Origin: an uncultured Eubacteriales bacterium
Lineage (GTDB): Bacteria > Bacillota > Clostridia > Lachnospirales > Lachnospiraceae
Direction: 5' to 3'
NCBI GenBank assembly: GCA_900313855.1
Contig: OMSZ01000235.1
Span: 1-6,722 of the forward strand
DNA length: 6,722 nucleotides
In this document: piece after piece, positions 1 through 5,366 of the stretch
Layout: each line of letters begins with the position of its first letter
How positions within the stretch are numbered: position 1 is the first letter of the stretch
Position numbers and translations under genes: made by a program
Notes under the pieces: generated by a model
What the model saw: the letters and a program-made list of their open reading frames with translations, nothing else
Database searches by the model: none
Told to the model about the DNA's origin: nothing

Positions 1-322
1 TACAAAAGCAAAACAGTACGAGGCACAGATTAAGCAGTTAGAGAAAAGGAAAAAGGAAGAAGAACGCAGGGCAAGGACGCACAGGCTTATCACGATGGGC
101 GGTGTTGTCAGTTCTGTACTTAACAGGGATTTTATCGAGGGCGATGATATGCGTCTTATGAACTTCTTAAAACAGCAGGAACGAAATGGAGGTTATTTTT
201 CCAAAGCGATGAACAAGGGTGCGCCGGATACGGCGAAAAAGAGTGACGGGCAGGCTGGCGATAATAGTGAAAGCAATAATGCAAGTGACCGCAATACAGA
301 CTTTGAGAACATTACTGAGTGA
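1..322 (+). CDS. DUF3847-like mobilization-module accessory protein, 5' end missing
   Basis: The reading frame is open from base 2 to the TGA at 320-322, so the gene begins before the window and only its last 106 residues are seen. An internal ATG at 95 exists, but the upstream frame is a good charged helix (KQLEKRKKEEERRARTHRL), so 95 is unlikely to be the true start. The basic helix followed by ARTHRLITMGGVV and a D/E-rich stretch resembles the small DUF3847 proteins that I recall lying just upstream of MobA/MobL relaxases in Clostridia elements. That family has no firmly known role. Its position beside oriT suggests a relaxosome accessory or DNA-binding protein, which is inference. The last ~35 residues are polar and low-complexity, rich in S, N, D and G, and probably disordered. 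The family call is from memory of the sequence pattern, not a search. Confidence 0.65.
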   Translation, partial: TKAKQYEAQIKQLEKRKKEEERRARTHRLITMGGVVSSVLNRDFIEGDDMRLMNFLKQQERNGGYFSKAMNKGAPDTAKKSDGQAGDNSESNNASDRNTDFENITE

Positions 323-338
323 GGTGCTGATGATGACG

Positions 339-359
339 GGGAATAGCTTTTCTATTCCC
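339..359. repeat. 8-bp perfect hairpin between accessory gene and oriT
   Basis: GGGAATAG (339-346) and CTATTCCC (352-359) form a perfect 8-bp stem around the loop CTTTT. It lies 16 bases after the stop of the DUF3847-like gene. There is no U-run after it, so it is a weak candidate for a terminator. It may instead be part of the folded oriT region, on the side that would enter the recipient first. Confidence 0.6.
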
Positions 360-365
360 TTCACA

Positions 366-440
366 TCGGGAAGGGCGCACTTATAAGTGGGCGGAGCCCA
401 CTCATACCACTCCGCTTCGCTCCGTTAGTGCGCTCTCCGA
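366..440. repeat. Imperfect outer inverted repeat enclosing the oriT hairpin
   Basis: The left arm AGGGCGCACTTA (372-383) is mirrored by TTAGTGCGCTCT (425-436), matching at 10 of 12 positions. The similarity extends outward as TCGG (366-369) against CCGA (437-440), with a two-base length difference. The right arm thus places a near-copy of the nic core on the plus strand. Between the arms are the oriT hairpin (386-402) and a competing stem, CGGAGC (392-397) with GCTCCG (419-424), which abuts the mirrored nic-like site directly. The two inner hairpins share bases 392-397, so they cannot both form on the same strand. Confidence 0.65.
371..402 (-). other. oriT: Origin of transfer (oriT), IncQ/pGO1-pSK41 type, nicked strand is minus
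   Basis: On the minus strand, a perfect hairpin (AGTGGGC, loop TCC, GCCCACT; 402-386) is followed after two bases by TAAGTGCGCCCTT (383-371). This is the conserved nic region of RSF1010/IncQ and of the staphylococcal pGO1/pSK41 oriT, where a 7-bp stem with a 3-nt loop also immediately precedes TAAGTGCGCCCTT. By analogy the nick falls in TAAGTGCG/CCCT, that is between minus-strand bases 376 and 375. The relaxase recognising it should be the MobA/MobL protein encoded 130 bases downstream, whose family acts on this type of site. With this polarity the DUF3847-like side enters the recipient first and the relaxase gene last. The motif and hairpin are seen directly; the cleavage position is inferred from the family. 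Confidence 0.85.
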
Positions 441-466
441 GGGGCAGGGGACACCCCTGCACCCCT
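440..466. repeat. GC-rich hairpin between oriT and relaxase gene
   Basis: GCAGGGG (444-450) pairs perfectly with CCCCTGC (454-460) around a 3-nt ACA loop. A second tier, AGGGG (440-444) with CCCCT (462-466), can extend it with a small bulge. Only CTTTA follows, so it is a poor intrinsic terminator. It lies in the leader of the relaxase transcript and could affect its expression or serve as a structural part of oriT. Confidence 0.6.
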
Positions 467-512
467 TTACGCACTTCATGCGGGGCGGTGTGGTAAATAT
501 CCTATGGCGATT

Positions 513-518
513 GGGGGA
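513..518 (+). promoter_or_regulatory. Ribosome binding site of the relaxase gene
   Basis: GGGGGA lies eight bases before the ATG at 527. It fixes this start, which also gives the canonical MobA/MobL N-terminus MAIYHCSIK. Confidence 0.7.
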
Positions 519-526
519 ATTGTACT

Positions 527-2197
527 ATGGCTATCTACCACTGTTCCATAAAGATTATCGGACGTTCAGGCGGGAGGTCGGCGGTTGCGTCTGCCGCTTA
601 CCGTTCGGGAGAAAAACTGTTGAACGAAGAAACGGGCATAACCCACGACTTCACCCGTAAAGGCGGAGTTGTGATGTCTGAGATTCTTCTTCCAACAAAC
701 GCACCCGACAGATACCATGACCGTCAGACCTTATGGAACGAAGTACAGAAAGTTGAGAAACGGGCAGACGCACAGCTTGCGAGGGAGATCGAGGTAGCAC
801 TTCCGAGCGAGCTTACAAGGAAACAGCAGATAGAATGTGTTAGGAACTATATCAATGTGAATTTCATATCAAAGGGAATGATTGCGGACTGGGCTTTGCA
901 CGATAAAGGTGACGGCAATCCGCACGCACACATCATGCTTTCCGTCAGGGCGTTTGATGAAAATGAGAAATGGCAGATGAAACACAGGTCGGTATTTGCC
1001 AATGCACGAGATGATAAAGGCAGACCGATCTATGATCCGTCAAAGCCCTCATACGATCCCAAAGACAGAGAGCATACATCTAAGTTCCGCATTCCCGTTC
1101 TTGATGATAACGGAAACCAGAAAACGAGGGTACGCAAAGGCAAGGGTACGGAATACCTATGGGAACGAATCAACATTCCCGCTAACGACTGGAACGATCA
1201 TTCCAAAGCAGAGGAATGGAGAAGGTCATGGGCAGAACACTGCAACCGCTACCTTACACCCGACAAACAGATAGACCACCGTTCTTATGAAAGGCAGGGG
1301 CTTGATATCGAGCCGACCATACATGAGGGCGTGACGGCAAGGCAGATTGAACAGCGTGGGGACGTATCTGACAGATGTGAAATCAACAGGAGCATTAAGG
1401 AGCGCAACACACTCCGTCAGAAGTTAAAACAGACCTTTGCGGAGCTTACAGCATTTATTATTGAGAAAGCGAGGGAGATTTATGCAAGATATACAGACAT
1501 TGAAAGACATTTTGGAAATGCTGAAAAAGCAGGACGAAATGATACAGATGTTGGAGAAACAGCAGGACGAGATAGACAGACTGGAACAAAGACTTTCAAC
1601 GCTGACGCAGGAGTTATCGGACAGCAGGGAACAGACAATGCGGGAACAGGAAACAGCCAAACAGTATCGGATGGAGCTTTACGCCACGAACAAGAGGCTT
1701 TCGCAGACGAGGGAAGAACTGGACGAATCCTTGAGCTTAAACGAGGACTTGTCGAGAGAAAACCGTCGATTGAACAGTCTTCTTACATCATCGGGAACAC
1801 AGAATCAAAGATTGCAGACACAGATAGACAGCTTGAAGAACTTACAAGAATAAAGAATGAAAAGGAGCGTGAGCGTGATGAACGGATACGGAAACTCAAA
1901 GACCGACGACGTGCTTATAATAATGATGGAGGATATGCAGGACGAACTGGAGCAGATGAAGAACAGGTTAGCGGAAAAGGACAAGACCATAGCGAAATTG
2001 CAGAAACAGCTTCAGACATCAGTGCCTTCCTCAACAGTATCAGCCTTAAAGAACAAGATTCAAGAACAGGCAGACGAGATAGTGAGCTTGAACGAACATA
2101 TCGTGAGGCTGAACAGCGCCGACTTGATACTGAAAGACAACGTGAGACTGAAAGAAGAAAACAGCAGAATCGTAAGAGAAACAGAGAAAGCCGTTAG
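527..2197 (+). CDS. mobA: MobA/MobL family (MOB-Q) relaxase
   Basis: This protein nicks the element's oriT on one strand, stays covalently bound to the 5' end through a tyrosine, and pilots the strand into a recipient. The N-terminus MAIYHCSIKIIGRSGGRSA aligns with RSF1010 MobA without gaps, and Tyr25 in SAAYRSGEKL falls exactly where RSF1010 has its catalytic tyrosine. The metal-binding triad is HDKGDGNPHAHIML (His125, His133, His135). A conserved IDHRSYERQG motif lies near residue 250. Residues ~280-556 are charged and polar, with a basic segment ERERDERIRKLKDRRR around 451-465, and the end is very rich in R, E and Q. The 556-aa length is usual for the Firmicutes members. There is no helicase or primase domain. 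From residue ~319 onward the DNA is also open in the +1 frame and contains two further ORFs. A MOB-Q-type oriT just upstream confirms the pairing. It needs a type IV secretion system supplied elsewhere; none is in the window. Confidence 0.95.
   Translation: MAIYHCSIKIIGRSGGRSAVASAAYRSGEKLLNEETGITHDFTRKGGVVMSEILLPTNAPDRYHDRQTLWNEVQKVEKRADAQLAREIEVALPSELTRKQQIECVRNYINVNFISKGMIADWALHDKGDGNPHAHIMLSVRAFDENEKWQMKHRSVFANARDDKGRPIYDPSKPSYDPKDREHTSKFRIPVLDDNGNQKTRVRKGKGTEYLWERINIPANDWNDHSKAEEWRRSWAEHCNRYLTPDKQIDHRSYERQGLDIEPTIHEGVTARQIEQRGDVSDRCEINRSIKERNTLRQKLKQTFAELTAFIIEKAREIYARYTDIERHFGNAEKAGRNDTDVGETAGRDRQTGTKTFNADAGVIGQQGTDNAGTGNSQTVSDGALRHEQEAFADEGRTGRILELKRGLVERKPSIEQSSYIIGNTESKIADTDRQLEELTRIKNEKERERDERIRKLKDRRRAYNNDGGYAGRTGADEEQVSGKGQDHSEIAETASDISAFLNSISLKEQDSRTGRRDSELERTYREAEQRRLDTERQRETERRKQQNRKRNRESR
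1471..1477 (+). promoter_or_regulatory. Internal Shine-Dalgarno for nested coiled-coil ORF
   Basis: GAGGGAG stands four bases before the ATG at 1482, inside the relaxase gene. It supports translation of the nested frame from 1482 rather than from the earlier in-frame TTG at 1437, which has no comparable signal. Confidence 0.5.
1482..1853 (+). CDS. Nested coiled-coil protein, encoded in another frame inside the relaxase gene
   Basis: This 123-residue ORF lies wholly within the relaxase gene, one frame shifted (relaxase residues ~319-442). It begins MQDIQTLKDILEMLKK and reads as a strong coiled coil. Hydrophobic residues recur at heptad spacing (I4, L7, L11, L14, I21, L24, I31, L34, L38, L41, L45), with one register slip around residue 25. 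It has no proline or cysteine and is dominated by Q, E, L and R. It has its own ATG and a Shine-Dalgarno sequence. It ends at a TAA 24 bases before the start of the downstream membrane protein, which is in the same frame. No family was recognised. Its place suggests a relaxosome or mobilization helper, comparable in position to genes nested in RSF1010 mobA. It could still be a by-product of the repetitive codon pattern in the relaxase tail. Confidence 0.5.
   Translation: MQDIQTLKDILEMLKKQDEMIQMLEKQQDEIDRLEQRLSTLTQELSDSREQTMREQETAKQYRMELYATNKRLSQTREELDESLSLNEDLSRENRRLNSLLTSSGTQNQRLQTQIDSLKNLQE
1861..1867 (+). promoter_or_regulatory. Internal Shine-Dalgarno selecting the start of the DUF6040-like gene
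   Basis: AAAGGAG is followed after ten bases by the ATG at 1878. The earlier in-frame ATG at 1857 overlaps the region just upstream of this signal and cannot use it, so 1878 is the better start. Confidence 0.6.
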
Positions 2198-2933
2198 CAA
2201 TGTCCGTAAAGAGATTGACGATGAAAAGCAGAAACTCGGTATGCAGGCTATGGAGCTTATTGAGGCGGAGAAAAAGGTCAAAAAGTATCAGGCATATCTT
2301 GATGATAGGATTGCAGACCAAAATGAGCATATAAAGAAAGAGGCTTCCGCCATGAGTGCGAAAACGAGAAAGGATTGCGAAATACTCTACCATAAGAAAG
2401 AGAGGAAACTTGAAAATGAATACAAGGCTAAAAATGCAGGACACATCAGCATTTATTATGGCACTATCAGTTACAGTATCATACTCACACTTCTTACGGC
2501 ACTATCCTCGGAACTGTTCATAAGAGATGCTGCAGATTTCTTCATAACGATTTGGGAAATATTTTGTATGGTCGTTGATAAAATCAAAGACTTATGTTTT
2601 AATTTTGGCGGGTTAAGTTATGGTATATCAAACCCCATAGGGCAAAAGATAGTATTTGTATTGTTATTCTCAATCCCTATACTTATTGCGATTACAATAG
2701 AGGCAGTAGTGGTATTATTAGGTGACAAATACATCAAATGGTACAAGGAGGAAATCGCAGATTACATTTCGTTATTTGTGGCATTTATCACTCTTGCGAT
2801 AAGCACCACGTTAAGCGAATATGTAAAAGCGTTTCTGCCTATCAATCTTATCGCACTTAATATAATCATCCATCTGATTTACAGCGGATTCAGGCATTAT
2901 GTTATAGGGTGCAAAAGGAACAGAGGATATTAA
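1878..2933 (+). CDS. Coiled-coil and membrane protein, DUF6040-like, overlapping the relaxase 3' end
   Basis: From ATG 1878 this is a 351-aa protein. Its first ~106 residues share DNA with the last ~106 relaxase residues, one frame shifted. The rest continues alone to a TAA at 2931. Residues 1 to ~185 are charged and heptad-like, starting MNGYGNSKTDD, and are probably a long cytoplasmic coiled coil. Residues ~188-345 hold about four hydrophobic segments (near 190-209, 256-282, 295-316 and 319-340). The end is basic (HYVIGCKRNRGY). The C-terminal block, with YYGTISYSIILTLLTA and a final INLIALNIIIHLIYSGFRHYV, matches what I recall of the DUF6040 family, found next to MobA/MobL relaxases in Clostridia. 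Its function is not established. A membrane anchor or coupling aid for the relaxosome, as proposed for RSF1010 MobB, is a reasonable inference. The unique 3' part proves the frame is a real gene; only how far it extends upstream is uncertain. Confidence 0.8.
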   Translation: MNGYGNSKTDDVLIIMMEDMQDELEQMKNRLAEKDKTIAKLQKQLQTSVPSSTVSALKNKIQEQADEIVSLNEHIVRLNSADLILKDNVRLKEENSRIVRETEKAVSNVRKEIDDEKQKLGMQAMELIEAEKKVKKYQAYLDDRIADQNEHIKKEASAMSAKTRKDCEILYHKKERKLENEYKAKNAGHISIYYGTISYSIILTLLTALSSELFIRDAADFFITIWEIFCMVVDKIKDLCFNFGGLSYGISNPIGQKIVFVLLFSIPILIAITIEAVVVLLGDKYIKWYKEEIADYISLFVAFITLAISTTLSEYVKAFLPINLIALNIIIHLIYSGFRHYVIGCKRNRGY

Positions 2934-2959
2934 TTCTAATTTGCAACCATCACTAAATT

Positions 2960-3015
2960 ATATAGACCCACCGATACCCCAACTATTCCGTATGAAAGTA
3001 TCGGTGAGTCTATAT
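2960..3015. terminator. 18-bp inverted repeat between convergent genes, probable bidirectional terminator
   Basis: ATATAGACCCACCGATAC (2960-2977) is mirrored by GTATCGGTGAGTCTATAT (2998-3015), with one mismatch in 18 and a 20-nt loop. On the minus-strand transcript the mismatch becomes a G-U pair, so the RNA hairpin is uninterrupted in that direction. It sits between the ends of the plus-strand mobilization genes (stop 2933) and the minus-strand ABC operon (stop 3050), where a shared terminator is expected. Neither side has a classic U-run, only AT-rich sequence. It could also be a recombinase or element-end structure, so the terminator call is moderate while the repeat itself is certain. Confidence 0.5.
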
Positions 3016-3049
3016 TGTTACCTGAATAAAGAGAACAGTAAATTTCAAC

Positions 3050-3736
3050 TTATATCAATTGTCCATTATCCATTTCATATACCTTATCACATATTTCCAT
3101 ATCTTCAGCATAGTGGCTTGAAATCAATATTGTTTTTCCCTGTTCTTTTAATTTCAACAATAAATCCTTCACAAGTTTTATGCCATATTTATCTAAACCA
3201 TTCATCGGCTCATCCAAAATAATCAGGTCAGGATCTTCCATAATAGCCTGCGCGATTCCTAAGCGCTGTCGCATACCAAGTGAAAACTTTCCTACCTTCT
3301 TTTTACTAAATGGATTAATATCGACCATTTCAAGAGCCGTATATATTTCATCATCACCAATTTTATTTCGTATGGATGCGAGATAAGCAAGATTTTTATA
3401 GGCACTGTATTGTGTCAAAAATCCGGGCGTCTCAATAATAAGCCCCATGTTCTCAGCAAAATCCGTATCAACCCCTATTTCTTTGTTTCCGACATATACA
3501 TGACCCGATGTTGGTTTTACATATCCTGCAATTATTTTAAAGAAAACCGTTTTTCCGGAGCCATTTTTTCCGACAATTCCATAAATATTTCCAGCCTCAA
3601 ACTCGATATTGATTTCCTTTAGAACTTCTTCATTCCTAAAGTTCTTTTTTAATCCTTCGATTTTAATAAATGCTCCCATATTTTTATTTCTTTCTTTATT
3701 GATTGACCTGTCTTTAATCTGAATAATTTTATCCAT
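3050..3736 (-). CDS. ABC transporter ATP-binding protein, BcrA/LanF-like with E-loop
   Basis: This is the ATP-hydrolysing subunit of the ABC system encoded by the operon. From ATG 3736 it is 228 aa. Walker A GKNGSGKT is at 56-63, signature FSLGMRQR at 151-158, Walker B LIILDEP at 171-177 with Glu176, D-loop NGLD follows, and the H-switch His is at 208 (SSHYAED). The Q-loop position reads LIIETPGFL, with Glu102 in place of Gln, as in bacitracin-resistance BcrA and the lantibiotic-immunity LanF ATPases. The protein ends soon after the H-switch region, without the C-terminal extension of BcrA. An earlier ATG at 3772 lacks a well-placed ribosome site. ATG 3736 has GGTGGTG five bases upstream, and the ATG at 3679 that would begin right at the domain (MGAFIKIEGLKK) has none. 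It is the last gene of the operon, close behind the permease gene. The substrate is unknown; a peptide is the likeliest guess. Confidence 0.9.
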   Translation of the reverse strand: MDKIIQIKDRSINKERNKNMGAFIKIEGLKKNFRNEEVLKEINIEFEAGNIYGIVGKNGSGKTVFFKIIAGYVKPTSGHVYVGNKEIGVDTDFAENMGLIIETPGFLTQYSAYKNLAYLASIRNKIGDDEIYTALEMVDINPFSKKKVGKFSLGMRQRLGIAQAIMEDPDLIILDEPMNGLDKYGIKLVKDLLLKLKEQGKTILISSHYAEDMEICDKVYEMDNGQLI

Positions 3737-3784
3737 ATATACACCACCATTATTTATTTCTACTGAATACATATTATTGCTTTT

Positions 3785-4504
3785 TCACTCCATTTTTCTA
3801 TATATAATGTTCTCAAGCCCTCCTCCTTTTTCAATAAGTAAAATAAAGAAGCAACATAAAGCTGTCAAAATAATTTCTAAGCCGTATATAACAGGCAGAG
3901 AAAAACCATTTTCAATACATCTGCTGCTTCTTACAAACATTCCTATTGCAAGACTGTCTAACCTTGTCTGCTCCGCAATAACATAACTCATTCCTTCCAT
4001 AATGATAAGAATACCGGCACCAAGCCCTTTTACAAACAAAATATTTGCACATATTTCGATCGCAATATAAACTGACATGTGAAGACCAAATGTCACGACG
4101 ATCGGAAGAATATTATCTGTTTTTCTGCCCGTTATGTTCTCCAATCCGTACCATATGGCAATCATTTCAATGTATATAGTCAGCATGAGTATCTGTATTT
4201 GAACAAATCGATTAACCCACCATTTTCTAAACGACATATGCCTGTATATTTCAAACACTTCTAATCGTTTAACACGATTTATTTCTATACCGGCAATCAA
4301 TATAAACCATCCAAAAATAAACAGCCAGCGTCCCATAGGTATTGGAAGAATTTCTCCATCACTGACCTCAATTCCCCCAATAAGATTACTGATTATTCCA
4401 CTATGATAATCCGACCATTTATATTCCAAAAGAGAAAATAATAATGTTGCCGGATAATACCACCAAAAAATTACTCTGTTTTTCAACATCCGTACTGTCT
4501 GCAT
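3785..4504 (-). CDS. ABC-system membrane protein (permease-like), third of three
   Basis: This 239-aa polytopic membrane protein has hydrophobic segments near residues 12-28, 59-75, 105-123, 134-158, 160-178 and 205-227. A basic linker (NRVKRLEVFEIYRHMSFRKWW) lies between the second and third; blocks of this sort, containing YR and RKWW, recur in ABC-2 permeases where the ATPase coupling helix is expected. It begins nine bases after the stop of the preceding permease gene; the nearest Shine-Dalgarno-like run, GGGGG, overlaps the end of that gene and sits rather far upstream, so translation may be coupled. The ATPase gene follows directly. No closer family was recognised. It is probably one of the channel-forming subunits served by the ATPase. 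Confidence 0.7.
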   Translation of the reverse strand: MQTVRMLKNRVIFWWYYPATLLFSLLEYKWSDYHSGIISNLIGGIEVSDGEILPIPMGRWLFIFGWFILIAGIEINRVKRLEVFEIYRHMSFRKWWVNRFVQIQILMLTIYIEMIAIWYGLENITGRKTDNILPIVVTFGLHMSVYIAIEICANILFVKGLGAGILIIMEGMSYVIAEQTRLDSLAIGMFVRSSRCIENGFSLPVIYGLEIILTALCCFFILLIEKGGGLENIIYRKME

Positions 4505-4513
4505 AAGCTGCTT

Positions 4514-5365
4514 TTAATCCCCCTCTTGTATAGCCATATTCTTAAAATCCATATAATTAACAAGCTTGCCGGATAATTCCACAAGAAGGATTATGATTAC
4601 GATGAAAATAAGATAGCTTTGTCCAAGATTAACCAAGGCATTTTTTCCCAACTGAAATGCCGGAATCGATCTTGCAAGCAATGAATACGTTATTACTATA
4701 CCATACCCCTCTTTCATAATCTCATATCCAAGAAAATGCAGAATAAATGCTGCTATGGGACCTGCCATTCTGTTTGTCATTTGGCTTATGACATAAACAA
4801 AGATACCTATAATTACTGCGTACAATACCTGAAGCGCAAATGTATGAACAAACCCCATATAAACACTTTGAACATCTGCATAATCTGAGGAGGGGAAATC
4901 TACCCCATACAAATACGAATCACTGCCTGAACTTAACACATCTATAAAGGGCACACTCCATATATTTGCCAGATACCCGTTCATCCCTCCAAGCAGCATA
5001 AGAACAACCGCTATAACGGCATAATATAATATAGCCTGAACAAATATATATATTACCATGGCTTCATTCCAAAGCTTACGTTGTGTCCTATAAAGAGCAT
5101 AGAAGGAAATCTTGTTGACGAAAGGTGCCTCGGACATAATAAGCAGCCACCCCACTGTCAAAAGCATGATAATTCTGTCGCAATTTCCGACAATAATAAA
5201 TGGTTCCAAAACATTAATCGGCTCGCCAATATATTTTCCATATTGAATATAACCGACAGCAAATTTCAGCATTATAGATATTCCCACAAGATATCCTAAC
5301 AATACGCGTTTTGACAACATCTGAATCTTAAGCTCATATATACATAACTTGATAACATCTCTCAT
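4514..5365 (-). CDS. ABC-2-type membrane permease, second of three
   Basis: This 283-aa membrane protein has about six hydrophobic segments, near residues 22-40, 64-83, 102-128, 178-196, 201-218 and 251-270. Between the second and third is EAPFVNKISFYALYRTQRKLW, a typical ABC-2 permease block in which an acidic residue, a YR and a KxW precede the next helix. A loop of ~45 residues with SSGSDSYLYGVDFPSSDY lies between the third and fourth helices and may face outside. The ATG is one base after the TGA of the upstream permease, and GAGGA inside that gene's end provides the ribosome site, so the two are probably translationally coupled. It is clearly different in sequence from its two permease neighbours, arguing against a recent duplication. 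Substrate not evident. Confidence 0.8.
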   Translation of the reverse strand: MRDVIKLCIYELKIQMLSKRVLLGYLVGISIMLKFAVGYIQYGKYIGEPINVLEPFIIVGNCDRIIMLLTVGWLLIMSEAPFVNKISFYALYRTQRKLWNEAMVIYIFVQAILYYAVIAVVLMLLGGMNGYLANIWSVPFIDVLSSGSDSYLYGVDFPSSDYADVQSVYMGFVHTFALQVLYAVIIGIFVYVISQMTNRMAGPIAAFILHFLGYEIMKEGYGIVITYSLLARSIPAFQLGKNALVNLGQSYLIFIVIIILLVELSGKLVNYMDFKNMAIQEGD

Positions 5366-5366
5366 T

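Noticed and set aside
339..359. Intrinsic terminator for the DUF3847-like gene
   Set aside because: The stem is good but is followed by TTCACATCGG rather than a U-run, so it is listed only as a hairpin.
323..526. CRISPR-like or iteron-like array in the repeat-rich intergenic region
   Set aside because: The repeats are inverted hairpin arms of different sequence, with no evenly spaced direct repeats; an oriT explains them better.
996..1274. 92-codon plus-strand ORF within the relaxase N-terminal half
   Set aside because: It is a shadow frame of the well-conserved relaxase domain, with no ribosome site and no continuation outside it, unlike the nested frame after 1482.
1437..1481. Upstream extension of the nested coiled-coil ORF to TTG 1437
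   Set aside because: There is no Shine-Dalgarno at that TTG, and the added residues (RSLQHLLLRKRGRF) do not fit the coiled coil; ATG 1482 has GAGGGAG in front of it.
1424..1660. Minus-strand ORF rich in Ser and Cys opposite the relaxase gene
   Set aside because: It is the antisense of coiled-coil codons, has no ribosome site, and its composition is the usual antisense image of Gln/Glu/Lys-rich coding DNA.
2046..2444. Minus-strand ORFs opposite the DUF6040-like gene (also 2060-2281 and 1805-1990)
   Set aside because: They are Phe/Leu/Ser-rich antisense images of a charged coiled coil, without start signals or recognisable domains.
2941..3222. Plus-strand ORF of 93 codons after the membrane protein
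   Set aside because: It runs through the inverted repeat and then antisense to the ABC ATPase gene; it has no ribosome site and low-complexity content.
3737..3772. Start of the ABC ATPase at ATG 3772
   Set aside because: The nearest GGAG lies 15 bases upstream in the end of the previous gene, whereas ATG 3736 has GGTGGTG at five bases; the extra 12 residues show no family similarity.
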